The translations under genes were made by a program, and so were the position numbers. This document shows, piece after piece, positions 31,358 through 42,248 of a stretch of 64,000 bases of DNA; within the stretch, counting starts at the first letter, position 1, and every line of letters begins with the position of its first letter. The notes below the pieces were generated by a model that saw nothing but the letters and a program-made list of their open reading frames with translations, was not told the origin of the DNA and ran no database searches. Source of the DNA: Astropecten irregularis (Eukaryota > Echinodermata > Asteroidea > Paxillosida > Astropectinidae); assembly GCA_963971285.1 (NCBI GenBank), contig OZ020259.1, forward strand, positions 5,952,001 through 6,016,000, in the 5' to 3' direction.

Positions 31358-32734
31358 CAGAAACATGTTTTTTAAAAATAGACAGAAACATATTTTTTAA
31401 AAATAGACAGAAACATTTTTTTTAAAATAGACAGAAACATGTGTTTAAAAATAGACAGAAACATATTTTTAAAAATAGACAGAAACATTTTTTTTTTTAA
31501 ATAAACGGAAACATATTTTTTAGAAATAGACAGAAACATTTTTTTTTAAAATAGACAGAAACATATTTTTAAAAAATAGACAAACATATTTTTAAGAAAT
31601 AGACAGAAACATATTTTTTTTAAATAGACAGAAACATATTTTTTAAGAAAAGACAGAAACATATTTTTAAAAAATAGACAGAAACATTTTTTAAAATAGA
31701 CAGAAACATGTGTTTAAAAATAGACAGAAACATATTTTTTAAAAAAGACAGAAACGTGTTTTTTAAAAATAGACAGAAACATATTTGTTAAAAATAGACA
31801 GAAACATATTTTTTAAAAATAGACAGAAACATATTTTTTTAAAATAGACAGAAACATGTTTTTAAAAATAGACAGAAACATATTTTTTAAAAAAGACAGA
31901 AACGTGTTTTTTAAAAATAGACAGAAACATATTTGTTAAAAATAGACAGAAACATATTTTTTTAAAATAGACACAAACATATTTTTAAAAATAGACAGAA
32001 ACATGTTTTTAGAAATAGACAGAAACATATTTTTAAAAATAGACAGAAACATATTTTTAAAAATAGACAGAAACATATTTTTAAAATAGACAGAAACATA
32101 TTTTAAAAATAGACAGAAACATATTTTAAAAATAGACAGAAACATATTTTTTTAAATAGACAGAAACATATTTTTTGAAAATAGACAGAAACATATTTTT
32201 TAAAAATAGACAGAAACATGTTTTTAAAAATAGACAGAAACATGTTTTTAAAAATAGACAGAAACACATTTTTAAAAATAGACAGAAACATATTTTTAAA
32301 AATAGACAGAAACATATTTTTAAAAATAGACAGAAACATGTTTTTAAAAATAGACAGAAACATATTTTAAAAAATAGACAGAAACATATTTTTTTAAAAT
32401 AGACTGAAACATATTTTTAAAAATAGACAGAAACATATTTTTAAAAATAGACAGAAACATGTTTTTAAAAATAGACAGAAACATATTTTTTTTAAATAGA
32501 CAGAAACATATTTTTTAAAAATAGACAGAGACATATTTTTTTTAAATAGACAGAAACATATTTTTTAAAAATCAACAGAAACATGTTTTTAAAATAGACA
32601 GAAACATGTTTTTAAAAATAGACAGAAACATATTTTTAAAAATAGACAGAAACATATTTTTTTTAAAATAGACAGAAACATAATTTTTAAAAATAGACAG
32701 AAACATATTTTTTAAAAATAGACAGAAACATGTT
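31358..32734 (+). repeat. AT-rich 24-26 bp tandem array
   Basis: Roughly 55 units of AGACAGAAACATATTTTTAA plus AAAT, 1.38 kb long. Units differ mainly in the lengths of the T and A runs. The array ends at GTTTGGCCCAGC. Lys/Arg/His and Phe/Ser/Ile frames through it are repeat artefacts. Confidence 0.95.
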
Positions 32735-33021
32735 TGGCCCAGCAGAATTTCTGTTTTTATTTCAGATGTTGTGAATGTGTATTTGTTTTCTTTCACTGGA
32801 ACGTGGCTCATGCTACTGTTTACATACATGTACATGTATAGCTGAAGTTTGTTCAGCCACGTTTTTCTCATGCATTAGGCATCTATGGGGAATCATGTAC
32901 TATACACACGTGTCATTTTATTTGATAACCAATTGTATCCTATGTAGGGCTGTACTGCATCATAAAACCCTAGTTAAAATGAGTGTTGTGAAATCGACCC
33001 TAGGCCTGGATACTGGATAGT
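32735..33021. other. No gene; family C fragment
   Basis: 32938-33006 (CCTATGTAGGGCTGTACTGC, GTTGTGAAATCGACCC) is a partial C-type repeat end. The rest is unremarkable. Confidence 0.4.
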
Positions 33022-33247
33022 ATAACAACGACCGAATATCTTTTTGATCTTTTAATTTAGATCAAAAATAAAAGAGAAAAACTTAAGAAACACTGTGGCT
33101 GTTTTTCACTGTTTTCTCAAAAAGTGGGCACCGTATGGGACTGAAATTTTCACAGATGACTGTTACATGACCTGTCTTGATATTTTTGCCCATGAACCTG
33201 TATTTCTTTGATAAAACCAAAGTATGATACAACATGTACCTTTAAAA
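33022..33247 (+). mobile_element. Family D right half only
   Basis: Begins inside the left module (ACAACGACCGAATATC), has the central TTTTTGATCTTTTAATTTAG hairpin and the whole right module (AAAGTGGGCACCGTATGGGA), and ends ACATGTACCTTTAAAA. Confidence 0.75.
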
Positions 33248-33317
33248 TGAGTGTTGTGAAATGGACCCTAGGGCTGGATTTCACAAAGCACTAAGATTGA
33301 TCTAATATACTGATTAT
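33248..33317. repeat. Family C/C' end fragment
   Basis: GGGCTGGATTTCACAAAGCA and CTAAGATTGATC are typical C/C' terminal text. TGTTGTGAAATGGACCCTAG just before it repeats 32983-33003. Confidence 0.45.
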
Positions 33318-33450
33318 GAGCTGTAGTAGGGATGAGATTTCAGATTTTTTGGTTTTGGATTTCAGATTTTTTTTTCCTCACAGGCTGTGTACAAAAGTAT
33401 AGGAGATTTTCAGATTTTAGACTTGTTATGCTCCCAGTCGGCAAGGAAGT
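33318..33450. mobile_element. Family G fragment
   Basis: Starts GGGATGAGATTTCAGATTTT and contains CTGTGTACAAAAGTATAGGA and TTATGCTCCCAGTCGGC. The right terminus is missing. Confidence 0.6.
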
Positions 33451-33515
33451 GCCCCTTGGAAAATTGGCTTTGCATGCTCTCACCAAACCTTATATCCAGC
33501 CCTGTTTTTGGTCAT

Positions 33516-33676
33516 TAGTGTTACTCTTTTCCTGGATAAATGCAGCATTTCAGGCAGAACATTATTAACGGTATGCTTCTACCATCACCATAGATCTTTA
33601 TACCCTGTAAGTTATACGTAAATCTGTGAAGATTTCTGTTTCGGTATGCTACCAAATTATGATATCTTTAATTTAA
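33516..33676 (-). mobile_element. Shared D/E/F module, solitary
   Basis: GGATAAATGCAGCATTTCAG, TTATACCCTGTAAGTTATAC and GTGAAGATTTCTGTTTCGGT are the shared module in reverse, with no partner module on the other side of where the hairpin would be. Confidence 0.65.
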
Positions 33677-34464
33677 GAGGGCATGCCTGCCCTGACGTTT
33701 GCAGCAGTTTACATTACGTGTACTTGTGTAGGTCGAAAGTCTGGAACATTTTAAATTGCCGCCTCCAACCTCAGCCAAGTGCAGGATGGATTCCACCCAG
33801 GCTGATCCCCTTACCCGAGGCCACATCACCTGTATCCCACATCCAGGCAGTAAAAGTACTCAGTGATTACTCAGGAGGCGTTGAAATCCGAGTATCTTAA
33901 ATTCGGAGCAGAGCATCAGCTCAGCTCTGCAAAGTCCAACATTTTTAAAAGCATTCTCCTGAAGGCGGCAGGGCATACTCGCCAGAACGTCGAGTTAACC
34001 AGCTCTTTTTCAGAGCCAACCTAAACTCAAAAAAGAGATATTGGGCTGATTTCACAAAGCACTAATACTAGATCTTAAATACAAGATCAATCCCAATTGC
34101 TAAGCAAAGTGTGATGTCACAATACAAATCGTCATGGTGTGATACTGACAAGTGACAACTATGCCTCTTGAAGTTTTTCTGAGCCCGATTACACTAATAT
34201 AATAATAAGCTTTTAAAAACTTTCTAAGAGAGCAGTCCGCTTTTTCTATTTTTCTGAGCTATCATGGAGGTAGAAATAGAAATTCAAAATGACTCCTTCA
34301 CGTGTCCGTCAATTTGTTGGCATTTTGGCTATACCATTCTGGGTCCGCTCTCTTGATTTGTGTAACACGGCTACATGTATGATTTGCTTTTCCAGGGCTC
34401 CACAATTGAAGTTAAACTTACTGATCATGTGATAGTAATGTGGAGTGATGACGCCAAAATGAAA
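33677..34464. other. No gene; C' fragment inside
   Basis: 34047-34130 (GGGCTGATTTCACAAAGCAC, TTGCTAAGCAAAGTGTGATG) is a partial C' element. The remainder looks unique. Confidence 0.4.
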
Positions 34465-34565
34465 ACAAATGCGATGGCAAAAAAAAAATGCGATGCCCAA
34501 AAAAATGTAACGGCCAAAAAAAATGCGACGACAAAAAAAATTCGACGGCAAAACAAAAATAACAA
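34465..34565 (+). repeat. A-rich 17-19 bp minisatellite
   Basis: Five units of the form GCGAYGNCAAAAAAAAT. Confidence 0.7.
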
Positions 34566-35087
34566 TCTTAGTGTTTGGTGAAATTACATGGTGTTACCGC
34601 ATACCTTACAAGTAATTTATGTACTTCTACCCTGCATAACCTCAAATATTTTATAAGATATCCAGCATTTTTTCATGAGTGAATCGTGACTTGTTTCTCC
34701 CTCTCGCTCTCTCTCTCCAAATTTTGATGCGACGTGACAGCTTTGATTTGTTATCAGAGTCGGTTTCGTCTGACATGCTCCGATCAGTCTGACATGTTCC
34801 GTGCCACGCTTGCATTCCTGTCTTTGTTTTTGTTTTGCATTTTTGGGTATCGCATGGCTGTAATTATAAAGCCCCGTGGAGGAAATATTCACCACCGGTA
34901 ACCCAGTTCTTGGATACCGGTGTCTATACATGTCATCGGATGACAGACGTTTAGGTTTTTGGAACTTGAGCTTCTGTGGAATAAACTGCACTAGTATTTG
35001 ATGGATGATTCTGCTGTAATCCACAAAAAATGTAGTGAAATAATCTGAGTTTTTACCTCCAAGCATTTCAGAAATTGTGCTTTTGTG
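34566..35087. other. No gene seen
   Basis: A 149-codon minus-strand frame (34617-35066) has no domain I recognise. A CTCTCTCTC run is near 34700. Confidence 0.3.
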
Positions 35088-35095
35088 CTTAGAGG

Positions 35096-35458
35096 TAGGG
35101 CTGTAAGTTTACAAATAATTTTGTTACCGGTTACCCGTCTGTTTGTCGGTTACGGTTACGATTACCCGTATAACAAAGAAAACAAAGAAAAACAAAGAAA
35201 TAGTAAGTTTTGTCACAACATTTGGCAGTGGGAGACATAGCCAAATGTTTGGCCTTTGCTTTGCATTTATAAGCATGCTGGTCCAATTTTCAAAAGATCA
35301 TTGACATTTTTTTCTTTGTGAACTCTAGATGTGTCTATGTTTCAAAAAGAAGAGGTCATTTAAAAGATACTTTTCGATTAACCTAACTGGGAAAATGTAC
35401 CTGGGTACCCTTTTGAACGGTCGGTTAACCGGTTAACCGGATACAAACTGCAGCCTTA
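35096..35458. mobile_element. hAT-type non-autonomous element with 8-bp TSD
   Basis: Inverted ends TAGGGCTGTAAGTTTACAA and GATACAAACTGCAGCCTTA, flanked by CTTAGAGG on both sides (35088-35095 and 35459-35466). An 8-bp duplication and TAGGG...TG ends are hallmarks of hAT elements. The interior has GTTACCGGTTACCCG and GGTTAACCGGTTAACCGG. No transposase frame. Confidence 0.85.
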
Positions 35459-35465
35459 CTTAGAG

Positions 35466-35831
35466 GTGTAATTAATACATGATTGGTAAAGGTCACAGAA
35501 CAGCACTCACACTTTGTGTAATCAAACATGTACATGAAATAATAAACCTGTGAACATTTGAGCTCAATCTGAGTCATGAGAAAAAATGCGAAAACCTGAC
35601 TCAATTTTTCTTATAATACTAAAAGAATGGTTTTGATCTTAATACGCCGAGCTCAAAACAGTTTTCTGTCTTTGTTTGACTACCCGGTACTTTCTGGATA
35701 AATACACCATTTCAGGCGGAAATATTTTAATGGTATGTTTCTGCCAGCATCATCTTCATATCTTTAACGTTATACGTAAATCTGTGAATGTGTCTGTTTG
35801 GGTATGTTACTAATCCTGTACTGTACCTTAG
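35466..35831 (-). mobile_element. Family E element
   Basis: Starts GTAATTAATACATGATTGGT and has GAGCTCAATCTGAGTCATGA, central GATCTTAATACGCCGAGCTC, and the shared module in reverse. It ends CCTGTACTGTACCTTAG. The central hairpin is partly lost. Confidence 0.75.
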
Positions 35832-36108
35832 GGTAGGACTTTAGTACTTAACATCTTCGCAACATCGATGCAAATCCTGTGAAAATCAAAACCGATGAGT
35901 AGGCGTGAACTCTCTCCAGTAAGAGACTCGACGAAACGTAAGAATTGAAGAAAAACAAAAATAGCTGGAAAAGTCTGACGCATGTAACCATGGCAATCGT
36001 CTACTTGCGCTACTGCTTCTTTTATTTCTGGTTGGTGCGTACATTCGAACTGTCTGCAAAAGTGGCACTTAAAGCAACTTCTGAGCGTACTGTGAAGGTC
36101 GTTTGTTC
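35832..36108. other. No feature seen
   Basis: Unique-looking; no domain in the overlapping minus-strand frames. Confidence 0.3.
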
Positions 36109-36425
36109 TTAAAGGTACTATCATACTTTGTAAACAGAAATCTGAAATCTTCACAGATTTACCCATAACTGACAGGGTATAAAGATGGTGATAATCGAAA
36201 CATACAGTTAAAATAGTTCTGCCTGAAATGCTGTATTTATGATCACAAAAACAATTTGGATCTTTTGATGATAAAAAATAACATTGAAAAGATTTGGAAA
36301 ATACTGTGGGCGTTTTTCACCGTTTTCTCAAAAAGTGGGCACCGTATGGGACTGGAAATTTTAAAGATGACTTTCTTGATATTTTTGCCCATGAATCTGC
36401 ATTTCTTTGACAAAAATCATGAATA
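36109..36425 (+). mobile_element. Family D element, eroded
   Basis: Starts TTAAAGGTACTATCATACTT and keeps AAAGTGGGCACCGTATGGGA and CATGAATCTGCATTTCTTTG, but lost part of the left module, one arm of the hairpin and the right terminus. Confidence 0.7.
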
Positions 36426-36729
36426 TTTGAGTAAAGTGAAACCTTGTTGGAGAGAAAACAAATATGCAAAGAAAATTACCTTTATGCAAATTTGTCTTTC
36501 TTTTGTCGTGATCTTGACTATACTTTTCAACACCTATATTTGACCCTCTATCAACGTAACACGAACGTATACATATTCATGTACGTACACGTGCATGTAG
36601 GTGCGAGTCTTCGCCAATGGCTAAATACCAACTATTATTGTCTTTCACACAATGCACTGATGTTAAGTGCTGGTATGATTGGCCGTCCTGTCAACACTGC
36701 AAGTTGATGGGGGTTGTGAAAAGTGCCTT
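36426..36729. other. No feature seen
   Basis: Unique-looking spacer with GTACGTACACG near 36580. Confidence 0.3.
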
Positions 36730-37112
36730 TTAAAGGGAGCATATGGGATTTGCAAGGCCTCCAAAATAAAATAATTGAGTTTGAGACTGAAAATGGACTC
36801 AACAGTTTGTAAACAGTTCAAACAGTCACCATGGGAAATCTTGGTTCATCAGATGCTGGGTTTTTCAAGGAAATCAAGATTTAGTGTCTTTTCCGAAGGT
36901 CGTTCGTCCAAACGATTTGTGGAACAAACATAAAGTAAACTATTCTTCATGTTTTATAAGAAAAATCGAGTCGGGTTTTTGCTATTTTCTCGTGACTCAG
37001 AATGTCCGATTGAGCTCAATGTTTACAGGTTTATTATTTCATGTACATGTTTGATCAGACAAAGTATGAGTGCTGTCCTGTGACCTTTACCAATCATGTA
37101 TTGTACCTTTAA
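36730..37112 (+). mobile_element. Family H element
   Basis: Starts TTAAAGGGAGCATATGGGAT. Then come the H module (GAGACTGAAAATGGACTCAA, GGTTCATCAGATGCTGGG), the GTTCGTCCAAACGAT centre (one mismatch from the palindrome), and the E-type module to ATGTATTGTACCTTTAA. Confidence 0.8.
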
Positions 37113-37230
37113 CCAGATCCCCTGGGAACATGTAGGCCCTACAGCCCTATTAATACTGCACCTAATGTTGTGTGGTTTGGAAGATGCATACATAAAATGT
37201 ATACATATTCTTTTACCTTCGGTGGGGACA

Positions 37231-37612
37231 GTTTCCCCAAAGGGCAAATATACAACATTGGCAATAAACCGAAACAGAAATGTCCACAAATGTATGTAAG
37301 GGGGTATAAAGACAGTAATGGTAGAAACATACTGTAAAAATGTTTTTGCCTGAACTGCTGTATTAATCAAGAATAGAGTACAAAACCAAACACCAAAACA
37401 ATTTTGATCTTCTGAAGATGAGACAGCTTTTCCCTAAAAACTTGGCATTTATTACAGTTGCAATGTTTTTGGGTTGTTTTCTACTGTTTCCAATGATGAC
37501 ATGAGCTGGAAATTTCACAGGTTTGTTTTTATTCCATGACAAATCAAATTATGAACAGTCTGCAGCTGTTCAGTCACCTTTACCAATGTTGTACACATGT
37601 ACATGCCCTTAA
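37231..37612 (+). mobile_element. Family F element
   Basis: Shared module (AACCGAAACAGAAATGTCC, GAACTGCTGTATTAATCAAG), centre ATTTTGATCTTCTGAAGATG, and the F module (TGAGCTGGAAATTTCACAGG, ATGAACAGTCTGCAGCTGTT) ending near CATGCCCTTAAA. Confidence 0.75.
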
Positions 37613-37644
37613 ATAACCTCCGTCAAACATCATGATTGTGAGGG

Positions 37645-37763
37645 CAGAATAGCACTGCGCACTTGCGCTAAAAATAGCACCAAACCTGTGGTGAGTGGGG
37701 GTATGTGTGCGCGTGCATGCATGGTGTGACGTCATTAGTGTGGAACGCTATTGCCATAGGATG
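37645..37763 (+). mobile_element. Family I element, shortened
   Basis: Ends AATAGCACTGCGCACTTGCG and TGACGTCATTAGTGTGGAACGCTATTG-like text. The middle of the family, including ATCTCAGACAAAC, is deleted. TGACGTCA lies at 37727-37734. Confidence 0.7.
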
Positions 37764-37857
37764 GCATGGTTGAATTAATACACAAATATCTTTAAAAGCA
37801 TGAGCAAAATTGAAAATTGGCAAAATTCTTAACCCTTACCCTCTGCACTTACAGACA

Positions 37858-38026
37858 AGAGCTGTTTACCATAAGTTACCACAGTCTCCACAGGGGGACT
37901 GGATCATAAACCATGCATACATACCACACAAACCACACTGTGGTGTATTGTGGTATTCAGGATACCACACTAACCACAGAAAAAACATACATGTGTGGTA
38001 AACTGTGGTGTAGGTTAGGGTTCTAG
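37858..38026 (+). repeat. Family T repeat (ACCACA-rich) ending in GGTTAGGGTT
   Basis: GGATACCACACTAACCACAG and TGTGGTAAACTGTGGTGTAG lead into GGTTAGGGTT. The copy at 45555-45630 has the same order and the same TTAGGG-like end. Confidence 0.6.
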
Positions 38027-38093
38027 TCAAATATTACAGAAATGCATAATACTGTAAACAACATCAATAATTTGAACTTATTGCGTTAAAGGG

Positions 38094-38273
38094 TGACATT
38101 CCCATAGGGTTGTGCACAAACTTTACTTACCTAAACATATGTATTTTCTTAACATCCTCCAAACCAATGAACTTGAAATTGACATGTTCAAATTGAGAGC
38201 ATTCTCTGTCTTCTATACAGGTGTCTTTAAAAGGTAGCTAGGACGTTAAGGCGACCTCCAAATGTCTCCCTAA
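38094..38273 (-). mobile_element. Family U foldback element
   Basis: AAAGGGTGACATTCCCATAG to AATGTCTCCCTAA is the reverse of 1153-1412. Shared interior: AACATCCTCCAAACCAATGA and TTTAAAAGGTAGCT. Confidence 0.6.
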
Positions 38274-38487
38274 GTACCATGGTCGCCCTAACCTTCGCTG
38301 ACATACGAAATCCGGTCTCCGTATGTGTTAATAAGCCTGGAATTTAATGGAGGCCACGGAGGCCATGGCCTTCGTTGCCCTGGTTCTTGGCCTTCGTGCC
38401 CCCTTCAAATGTTTCCATAGACATTATGACTTTCCAATGGAAGTGCCCCCTTGCAATGGAAAAGTGGCCTTGCCCCTTTCAGAACAA
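38274..38487. other. No gene seen
   Basis: Short GGAGGCCACGGAGGCCATGG repeat at 38349-38368; nothing else. Confidence 0.3.
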
Positions 38488-38872
38488 AATTGCGCTCCGC
38501 GCATTAATGACGTCACAAAATTCCCGGATGTCAGACAAACATTGTCTCACACACGTAGGGCCTTTTCGAAACTAGGCTTGATGCTAGGCTTTGGACTAAG
38601 TTCACTTCTGCTATTTGAAGCCCATGAAATGAAACAAATGGATTGTGTCACATGATGAAGCTGGGGAAAGCCTCCAGCTTCGCCATGTATCTCAAGCCCT
38701 TCATTTCATTTAGGACACAAAATGGCAGTAGAAAAACAAATGCCAAGCCTAGCCTCAAGCCCCATTTTGTAAGGGCCGTAGTGTACATGGACGCGCACAC
38801 CCACCACTCGTTTGTATGGTTGCAATGTTTGTCTGAGATCCGGTGCTATTTATAGCGCAAGTGCTATGCAAT
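38488..38872 (-). mobile_element. Family I element, split by family J
   Basis: The left part (TTGCGCTCCGCGCATTAATG, TGACGTCA at 38508-38515, CCCGGATGTCAGACAAACAT) and the right part (GTGTACATGGACGCGCACAC, GTCTGAGATCCGGTGCTATT) flank a J insertion. The joined order equals the uninterrupted copy at 54340-54514 in reverse. Confidence 0.85.
38558..38777. mobile_element. Family J foldback element, nested in family I
   Basis: Inverted ends GGGCCTTTTCGAAACTAGGC and AAGCCCCATTTTGTAAGGGCC-like text. GTAG appears on both sides of the insertion, giving a 3-4 bp duplication. A second copy lies at 39378-39552. Confidence 0.85.
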
Positions 38873-39377
38873 GCCGTGATGTATATTGATCAACATACAT
38901 GTATTACATATGCATGTACCAAATGTAGAATGTATACAATTTGTGTGTGGGATTAGTAGAAGAAACTTTAATAAGAGAATACATATGTACATGCATCATG
39001 TACATTTAGACCATGGTACATTTTTAAAAACAAGGGCAATTTCCGTCAATTCTTTTGCCATTCCGGGAAAATTACTCATTTTGTGTCAATACTTGTTGAC
39101 GGTGCAAAGCTTAATTATGAAACGATCAGTATTTAATGACATTGGTATTGTTATTGTTGTTGTACATGTACTATTGCTGACCTTGCCAACTGCACGTACT
39201 CATCTAGACTGTCTGTGCCTTAATTAATCCATTAATTGATTACGTTTAATTGCTGACTGGCATTGTTCATCAGCTGGAAATGAACATGTGTAGCTTTTTA
39301 ATAGCTGGAGAAAATAGCTTTTAAAGCATAGTGCAGCACATGTAACTATTGTAACTAGTGTACAGTGCTGAATCTAT
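38873..39377. other. No gene seen
   Basis: Unique-looking, AT-rich, with many ATTAAT words around 39225-39250. Confidence 0.3.
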
Positions 39378-39552
39378 GGGCCTTTACGAAATAAGGCTTG
39401 AGGCTAGGCTTTGGATTTATTTTGCTACTGCCATTTTGTGTCCAAAATGAAATGAAGGGCTTGAGATATACGGCGAAGCTGGAGCCTTTCCCAGCTTCAT
39501 AATGTGGCCCAATCCCTTTGTTTCATTTTAATGGGCTTCAAAAGCACATATT
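39378..39552. mobile_element. Family J element, right end lost
   Basis: GGGCCTTTACGAAATAAGGC, GCTACTGCCATTTTGTGTCC, GAAGGGCTTGAGATATACGG and AATGGGCTTCAAAAGCAC match 38558-38777 in reverse or complement order. The closing terminus is not found. Confidence 0.65.
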
Positions 39553-40016
39553 GAAAAGCTACAGTATTTGTTTTTTTCTACACACATAATGTATGGCTGC
39601 AAAGTGCTTTTTGGGAAATGACGGTTATTAAACTGGCACAGAACATTAACAGTTTTTGGCTGGTACTCTTCAAGCAGAATTACATTACATTTGTCGATAC
39701 TACTGTGATCTTAGGGCATGTGTTACCAGGGCAACCAGATTTCATGTATGTGGTCCATGCAGTTTGTTGTTTGCTGTGCGTAATTGCAGTATTATGACGT
39801 TTGCAGAGCCGTGAAATTGCATCGAGCTCAAAAACTGAAATACTGCCGTATAAAACGGCGACTGTTCCAAGTACAGTATATGTTTAGTATTGTACTGTAT
39901 GGTTTTATTGCGTGGTATTTATAAGAGCGCAAGTGAAGCCAGTTATTGAGTATGAAATGGAGAAGTTTGTTTGCAACTTGAGCTCATTCTCAGGGTTGAG
40001 CGTATTTGGGTCCATT
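39553..40016. other. No gene seen
   Basis: Unique-looking spacer. Confidence 0.3.
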
Positions 40017-40348
40017 GACATACAGATTCATGGGCAAAAATACCACGACAAATACAGTAACAGTCATCTGTGAAAATTTCAGTCCCATACGGTGCCCACT
40101 TTTTGAGAAAACAGTGAAAAGCAGCCACAGTATTTCTTAAGTATTTTCTCTTTTATTTTTGATCTTTTAAAAGATCAAAAAGATTTTCGGTCGTTGTTTA
40201 ACTAATTTCTGGATGAATACACCATTTCAGGCGGAAACATTTTAACGGTATGTTTCTACCACCACCATCTTCATACCCTGTAAGTTATACGTAAATCTGT
40301 GAAGATTTCTGTTTTGGTATGTTACCAAAGTATGATACAACCTTTAAG
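40017..40348 (-). mobile_element. Family D element
   Basis: Reverse orientation: ACATACAGATTCATGGGCAA, TCCCATACGGTGCCCACTTT, the central hairpin TTGATCTTTTAAAAGATCAA, then CACCATTTCAGGCGGAAACA, ending ACCAAAGTATGATACAACCT. Confidence 0.8.
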
Positions 40349-40930
40349 ACATCCAGGCCGGATGTCTATTTTAGACACAAGGCCCTCTGCAGGCCTGATC
40401 GTGAATAATGAACGCCCCGTCCCAGCTCGACTTCCCCCTCCCCTCACCCCTTTTCTCCCCAAACCCCCTTTGCCCCAAAGTTGTCCCATGTTTGTACAAA
40501 CGGCAGCTTGATATTTGCGAAAATTTGTCTCGCCTCCAGGTTATGTTTTTCCTGCCTTCTGGCTTTTCTTAACCCACATTTTCTGTTTTTTTTTATCGCC
40601 GGGTGAAGAATGTTATCGCTGAAGATCAGAACCGGGGCATTTTTTTTTGTTGGAGCTAGTTCCAGTCCCATTAAGAAGACGGGTGTGTTCAGTGTTGCCT
40701 GGTACCATCTCGCTGCCTTTTTCCTTTCCTCCCCCTTTCCTATTTTATTTTTTTTTCTATTTTATCTGGGTTTCTGGAATGAATGCCTGGTTGGGCCTGA
40801 CGCCGGCAAGAGATATTGACTTTGACGGGCAAGTCGTAATTGGATGTAACCGATCGTTGTCGTAACGGGGCAGCATTTAAGATACCCGCTCCAACGCACA
40901 CTCTCACACGCAAAGAAACAAGGCAGAAAT
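40349..40930. other. Unique island, CT-rich
   Basis: No gene called. C/T tracts at 40430-40480 and 40720-40770. GTAATTGGATGTAACCG and CGTTGTCGTAACGGGG near 40835-40870 lie outside any repeat. Confidence 0.35.
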
Positions 40931-41717
40931 AGCAAAGAAATTCCGGGGTGCCTCGTACGACGGATATGAGCCACCTCGAGACAAAAACCAGCCGTTAGTC
41001 TTTATACCCTTGGTATTTATCTTTCCCTCGCTAAAGCCTCAAATTTGTCAAAACGTCCAAGAAATGACTTCACGGCATCCTCAAATCCTAATAAGTTGTA
41101 AATATCTTGAAAAGAAATAGCAACCACACAGAAAAAAAGCAAAGAAATTCCAGGGTGCCTCGTACGACGGATATGAGCCACCTCGAGACAAATACCAGCC
41201 GTTAGTCTCTTTATACCCTCGGTATTTTGTCTTTCCCTTGCTATAGCCTCAAATTTGTCAAAACGTCCAAGAAATGACTTCACGGCATCCTCAAATCCTA
41301 ATCAGTTGTAAATATCTTGAAAAGAAATAGCAACCACACAGAAAAACGAAGAAATTCCGGGGTGCCCGTACGACGGATATGAGCCACCTCGAGACAAATA
41401 CCAGCCGTTAGTCTTGATACCCTCAGTATTTATCTTTCCCTTGCTAGAGCCTCAAATTTGTCCAAACGTCCAAGAAACGACTTCACGGCATCCTCAAATC
41501 CTAATTTATCTTGAAAAGAAATAGCAACCACACAGAAAAAAGAAGAAATTCCGGGGTGCCCGTACGACGGATATGAGCCACCTCGAGACAAATACCAGCC
41601 GTTAGTCTTGATACCCTCGGTATTTATCTTTCCCTTGCTATAGCCTCAAATTTGTCAAAACGTCAAAGAAATGACTTCACGGCTTCCTCAAATCCTAATC
41701 AGTTGTAAATATCTTGA
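40931..41717. repeat. ~205-bp tandem repeat, four units
   Basis: Units begin near 40931, 41138, 41348 and 41541 with GAAATTCCGGGGTGCC and CGACGGATATGAGCCACCTC. On the minus strand each unit has a T-rich tract ending in AG before ATATTTACAAC, then an open stretch (LLGFEDAVKSFLGRFDKFEA in the first two). The fourth unit has a stop there (TTG to TTT shift giving TGA), so coding is not maintained. Confidence 0.9.
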
Positions 41718-42248
41718 ACAGCAAATTCTTATCTTTTGTGGCACTGATGCTATCATGAAAATTTGTTTGGTTTCGCCCTGGAGTGTTGTTGTGTTTTGTT
41801 GTTGTGGTTTTGTTTTTCTACTTTCTCTCTCAAAGGTACTGTAAAAATGTACCATCGTGTGCTGGTGTACATGTATGTACATGTGTAACATCAAAGGTGC
41901 CGACGTAGCGTCGGGGCGACTCGGTTACGATTGAGTTTGTTAATGTGATTTGAAGCGGTGGGGATGTGGTTGAAGACGGCATCTGATGAGATCGGCCGAG
42001 GGGAAAGGTTGGATTTGATTGTCCGCCAGGTGGACTCTTTGTGCTCGCCGGACCGTTTGGGCATTAAAGAGCCCCTGCGTCAACAAACGGAACGGTCGGG
42101 ATTTTGTCCGTGTTGACAAGGGGAGGATTTGCTTGTTCAGCCCCGGTGTTGCGGTCTCAGCTGTCTCCCAGTCTCAGGGGTCTCCCTTTACCAAATATGG
42201 TCTAATACATGAACAGTGTACGTCATGCCATCTCTACGAGTCCAATCT
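41718..42248. other. Unique island, no gene called
   Basis: 41900-42180 is fairly GC-rich (CGTAGCGTCGGGGCGACTCG, GATCGGCCGAGGGG, GCTCGCCGGACCGTTTGG) and free of known repeats. The frame at 42019-42372 runs into the next D element and has no domain. Confidence 0.3.

Noticed and set aside
31936-32402. Frames of FLSIFKNM and NRQKHVFK repeats
   Set aside because: Products of the AT-rich 24-bp array.
34617-35066. 149-codon minus-strand frame
   Set aside because: Contains a CTCTCTC-derived Glu/Arg run and shows no domain.
40900-41720. CRISPR-like array
   Set aside because: Units are ~205 bp without spacer structure, and the genome is eukaryotic; it is an ordinary tandem repeat.
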